A stretch of 64,000 nucleotides of DNA from Calothrix sp. 336/3 (GTDB lineage Bacteria > Cyanobacteriota > Cyanobacteriia > Cyanobacteriales > Nostocaceae): positions 1,466,700-1,530,699 of the forward strand of contig NZ_CP011382.1 of NCBI RefSeq assembly GCF_000734895.2, read 5' to 3'. Below, in pieces: positions 62,726 to 64,000 of this stretch. Numbering within the stretch: position 1 is the stretch's first letter; every line of letters begins with the position of its first letter. The position numbers and the translations under genes were made by a program. Under the pieces are notes generated by a model. That model saw only the letters and a list, made by a program, of their open reading frames with translations, did no database searches and was not told the origin of the DNA.

Positions 62726-63004
62726 ATGAATCCTACAGATAATTACCCAGCAGAGGATAGGTCGTCAGCAGATTTAGTATCTGTAATAGAGCTACAGCAA
62801 AAGCTTAATGATTTGCTCCAGCAACTCTCTCCGGAGCGATTACAAGTGCTTGCTGATTTTGCAGCTTACTTGGCAAATGCTGAAAGTGAAACTGCAACCC
62901 AAGAACTACTGGAAATCCCTGGATTACTGAAGCGAGTTAAGCAAAATCAAGCCACCCCTAAAGCCCAATACACCAGTTGGAGAAGCCTTCGCTCCGATGT
63001 ATGA
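62726..63004 (+). CDS. Antitoxin of a RelE/ParE-type toxin-antitoxin pair
   Basis: A 92-residue protein that precedes and overlaps a RelE-type toxin gene by 8 bp. It has an acidic N-terminus and a helical middle, LQQKLNDLLQQLSPERLQVLADFAAYLANAESETATQELLEIPGLL. This pattern is typical of small cyanobacterial antitoxins encoded before RelE-family toxins. It should bind the toxin and perhaps repress its own promoter. ATG at 62726 follows AGGGGGT. Confidence 0.85.
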   Translation: MNPTDNYPAEDRSSADLVSVIELQQKLNDLLQQLSPERLQVLADFAAYLANAESETATQELLEIPGLLKRVKQNQATPKAQYTSWRSLRSDV

Positions 63005-63260
63005 AGTTCTTCTCCATCCCGATGCCCAAAAAGTTTATGTTAATGCTGACAAAGCCCTAGCCAAGAAAATTGCCCGATGTTTGCAGTTGCTAGAGCAAAC
63101 TCCCCGGTCACATCCTAATATCAAAACCCTCAAAGGAGATTATACAGGCTACTATCGCTATCGGATTGGGGACTACAGGGTGATCTATTCCATAGACGAT
63201 GAACTAGTTCAGGTATTTGTTATAGCGATCGCCCATCGTAGTGAAGCATATGAACCATAG
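62997..63260 (+). CDS. RelE/ParE-family toxin
   Basis: An 87-residue toxin. YEVLLHPDAQKVYVNADKALAKKIARCLQLLEQTPRSHPNIKTLKGDYTGYYRYRIGDYRVIYSIDDELVQVFVIAIAHRSEAYE shows the RelE fold: the LKG--GYYR-R-GDYRVIY core and the C-terminal AHRSEAY. RelE toxins cut mRNA on the ribosome. Intact and overlapped by its antitoxin, so probably active, unlike the decayed pair at 28830-29320. It lies between mltA-end repeats B and C. Confidence 0.92.
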   Translation: MYEVLLHPDAQKVYVNADKALAKKIARCLQLLEQTPRSHPNIKTLKGDYTGYYRYRIGDYRVIYSIDDELVQVFVIAIAHRSEAYEP

Positions 63261-63330
63261 AGACGAGTTGACAGGTCTGGCTGCAAAGTAGAAACGATGC
63301 ATAACAACATCCTGAATCCTGAATAACTGC

Positions 63331-63414
63331 ATCGGTGTCAGTAAACAAGCTGGCGATCGCACTGGTTCTATTGTGAATCAAGGTGAGCTATATTATCCCC
63401 TATTGAAAGATTAA
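63331..63414 (+). repeat. mltA 3'-end repeat, copy C
   Basis: 84 bp nearly the same as copy B (CAGT, AATCAAGG and TAAATAGT are shared by B and C). It follows the toxin gene by 70 bp. Downstream sequence is unrelated to that after copy A. Confidence 0.95.
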
Positions 63415-63442
63415 ATAGTCATCTTTGGGAACTACAAAACAA

Positions 63443-63584
63443 TTTACTCATTACTCATTACTCATTACTCATTACTCATTACTCATTACTCATTACTCAT
63501 TACTCATTACTCATTACTCATTACTCATTACTTATTACTCATTACTCATTACTCATTACTTATTACTTATTACTTATTACTCAT
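63443..63584. repeat. Long (ACTCATT)n heptamer tract
   Basis: About 20 tandem copies of ACTCATT with a few ACTTATT variants, almost 140 bp. The longest such tract in the window. It separates mltA-end repeat C from the lectin gene. Confidence 0.95.
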
Positions 63585-63634
63585 GATGTATCTCACTTAT
63601 TTCAAAAGTGCTGTATTTGGGGAAATGGGTAAGT

Positions 63635-64000
63635 TTAGGGTATTTCTGTTATCTGCCAAAGTTGTCCGGAAAAGTTGCCACATTTAGCCATTGTCAATTT
63701 ATTGTTTTCTCCATCATTGATAATGTCTAAACACTTATTCGCACCTGTAAACATGGTTCGTAAACGCGAATAACCACGATTATCTGTCTTTTGAATACTC
63801 CAGTTTTGTCCGGAAAAGTTGCCACATTTAGCCATCGTCAATTTATTGTTTTCTCCATCATTGATAATGTCTAAACACTTATCTGCACCTGTAAACATAG
63901 TTCGTAAACGATAATAACCACGATTTTCAGTTCGTTCGATACTCCAGATTTGTCCAGAGAAATTACCACATTCAGCCATCGTCAATTTATTATTTTCACC
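63635..64000 (-). CDS. Ricin-type beta-trefoil lectin repeat protein, C-terminal part
   Basis: The frame is open to the window edge (G-E-N-N-K-L-T before the first internal ATG at 63985), so the gene starts outside. The visible part consists of 48-residue repeats: AKCGNFSGQNWSI, RGY-RLRTMFTGA-KCLDIINDGENNKLTM. The QxW motif and the CLDI segment are typical of RICIN carbohydrate-binding domains. It ends soon after GQLWQITEIP. Repeats are 144 bp long and nearly the same at DNA level (tgtccgg at 63663 and 63807; tgtccag at 63951). Probably a secreted or surface sugar-binding module attached to an unseen N-terminal domain. Confidence 0.9.
   Translation of the reverse strand, partial: GENNKLTMAECGNFSGQIWSIERTENRGYYRLRTMFTGADKCLDIINDGENNKLTMAKCGNFSGQNWSIQKTDNRGYSRLRTMFTGANKCLDIINDGENNKLTMAKCGNFSGQLWQITEIP

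Noticed and set aside
63443..63584. CRISPR array
   Set aside because: The unit is 7 bp with no spacers; it is a simple tandem repeat. No cas gene is in the window.

Overview
The window looks like chromosomal DNA of a filamentous (Nostocales-type) cyanobacterium. HIP1-type octamers (GCGATCGC) are frequent. The genes include Ycf46, a bifunctional PutA, GlgA, type 2 IPP isomerase and the cyanobacterial families DUF928, DUF1822 and DUF1838. Heptameric short tandem repeats (ACTCATT, ATTACGA) and palindromic dispersed repeats sit between genes. No rRNA, phage structural gene, CRISPR array or intact transposase is visible.

Layout. 1-6.1 kb: end of a WD40 protein, a one-gene restriction-modification enzyme (methyltransferase fused to a BsuBI/PstI-type nuclease), gpsA, a HicB-like antitoxin and hisD. 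6.1-6.4 kb: a candidate rod-shaped non-coding RNA. 6.5-13.9 kb: five minus-strand genes that read like an operon: secreted CHAT protease-like protein, sigma-70-like factor, DUF1822, CHAT-CHASE2 membrane protein, DUF928 lipoprotein. 14-16.2 kb: two secreted proteins that seem to share a domain, set among repeats and MITE-like elements. 16.4-28.8 kb: signalling (LMW phosphatase-like protein, FIST sensor plus orphan histidine kinase), transport, azoreductase with a divergent AraC regulator, a split GDT1-type (probably Mn) exporter with a structured leader, and msrB. 28.8-30.2 kb: gene-poor, with a decayed toxin-antitoxin pair and a transposon end resembling type V-K CRISPR-associated transposons, 38 bp from a tRNA-Leu gene. 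30.2-56.4 kb: mostly core metabolism, envelope genes and two more tRNAs.

56.9-64 kb is accessory. mltA is followed by an H-NOX haem sensor, its HNOBA-type histidine kinase and two adjacent AlkB-like 2OG-Fe(II) oxygenase candidates, then a RelE-type toxin-antitoxin pair. The last 84 bp of mltA is repeated directly after the oxygenases and again after the toxin-antitoxin pair, so each cargo block is bounded by copies of the same gene end. The window closes in a ricin-type lectin gene made of 144-bp repeats.

The best candidates for undescribed biology are the H-NOX/kinase/double-oxygenase module with its mltA-end boundaries, the CHAT-sigma-CHASE2 locus, and the CAST-like end beside tRNA-Leu. 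All functions are inferred from reading the sequence; no search or folding program was run. Residue positions were counted by hand and are approximate where stated.
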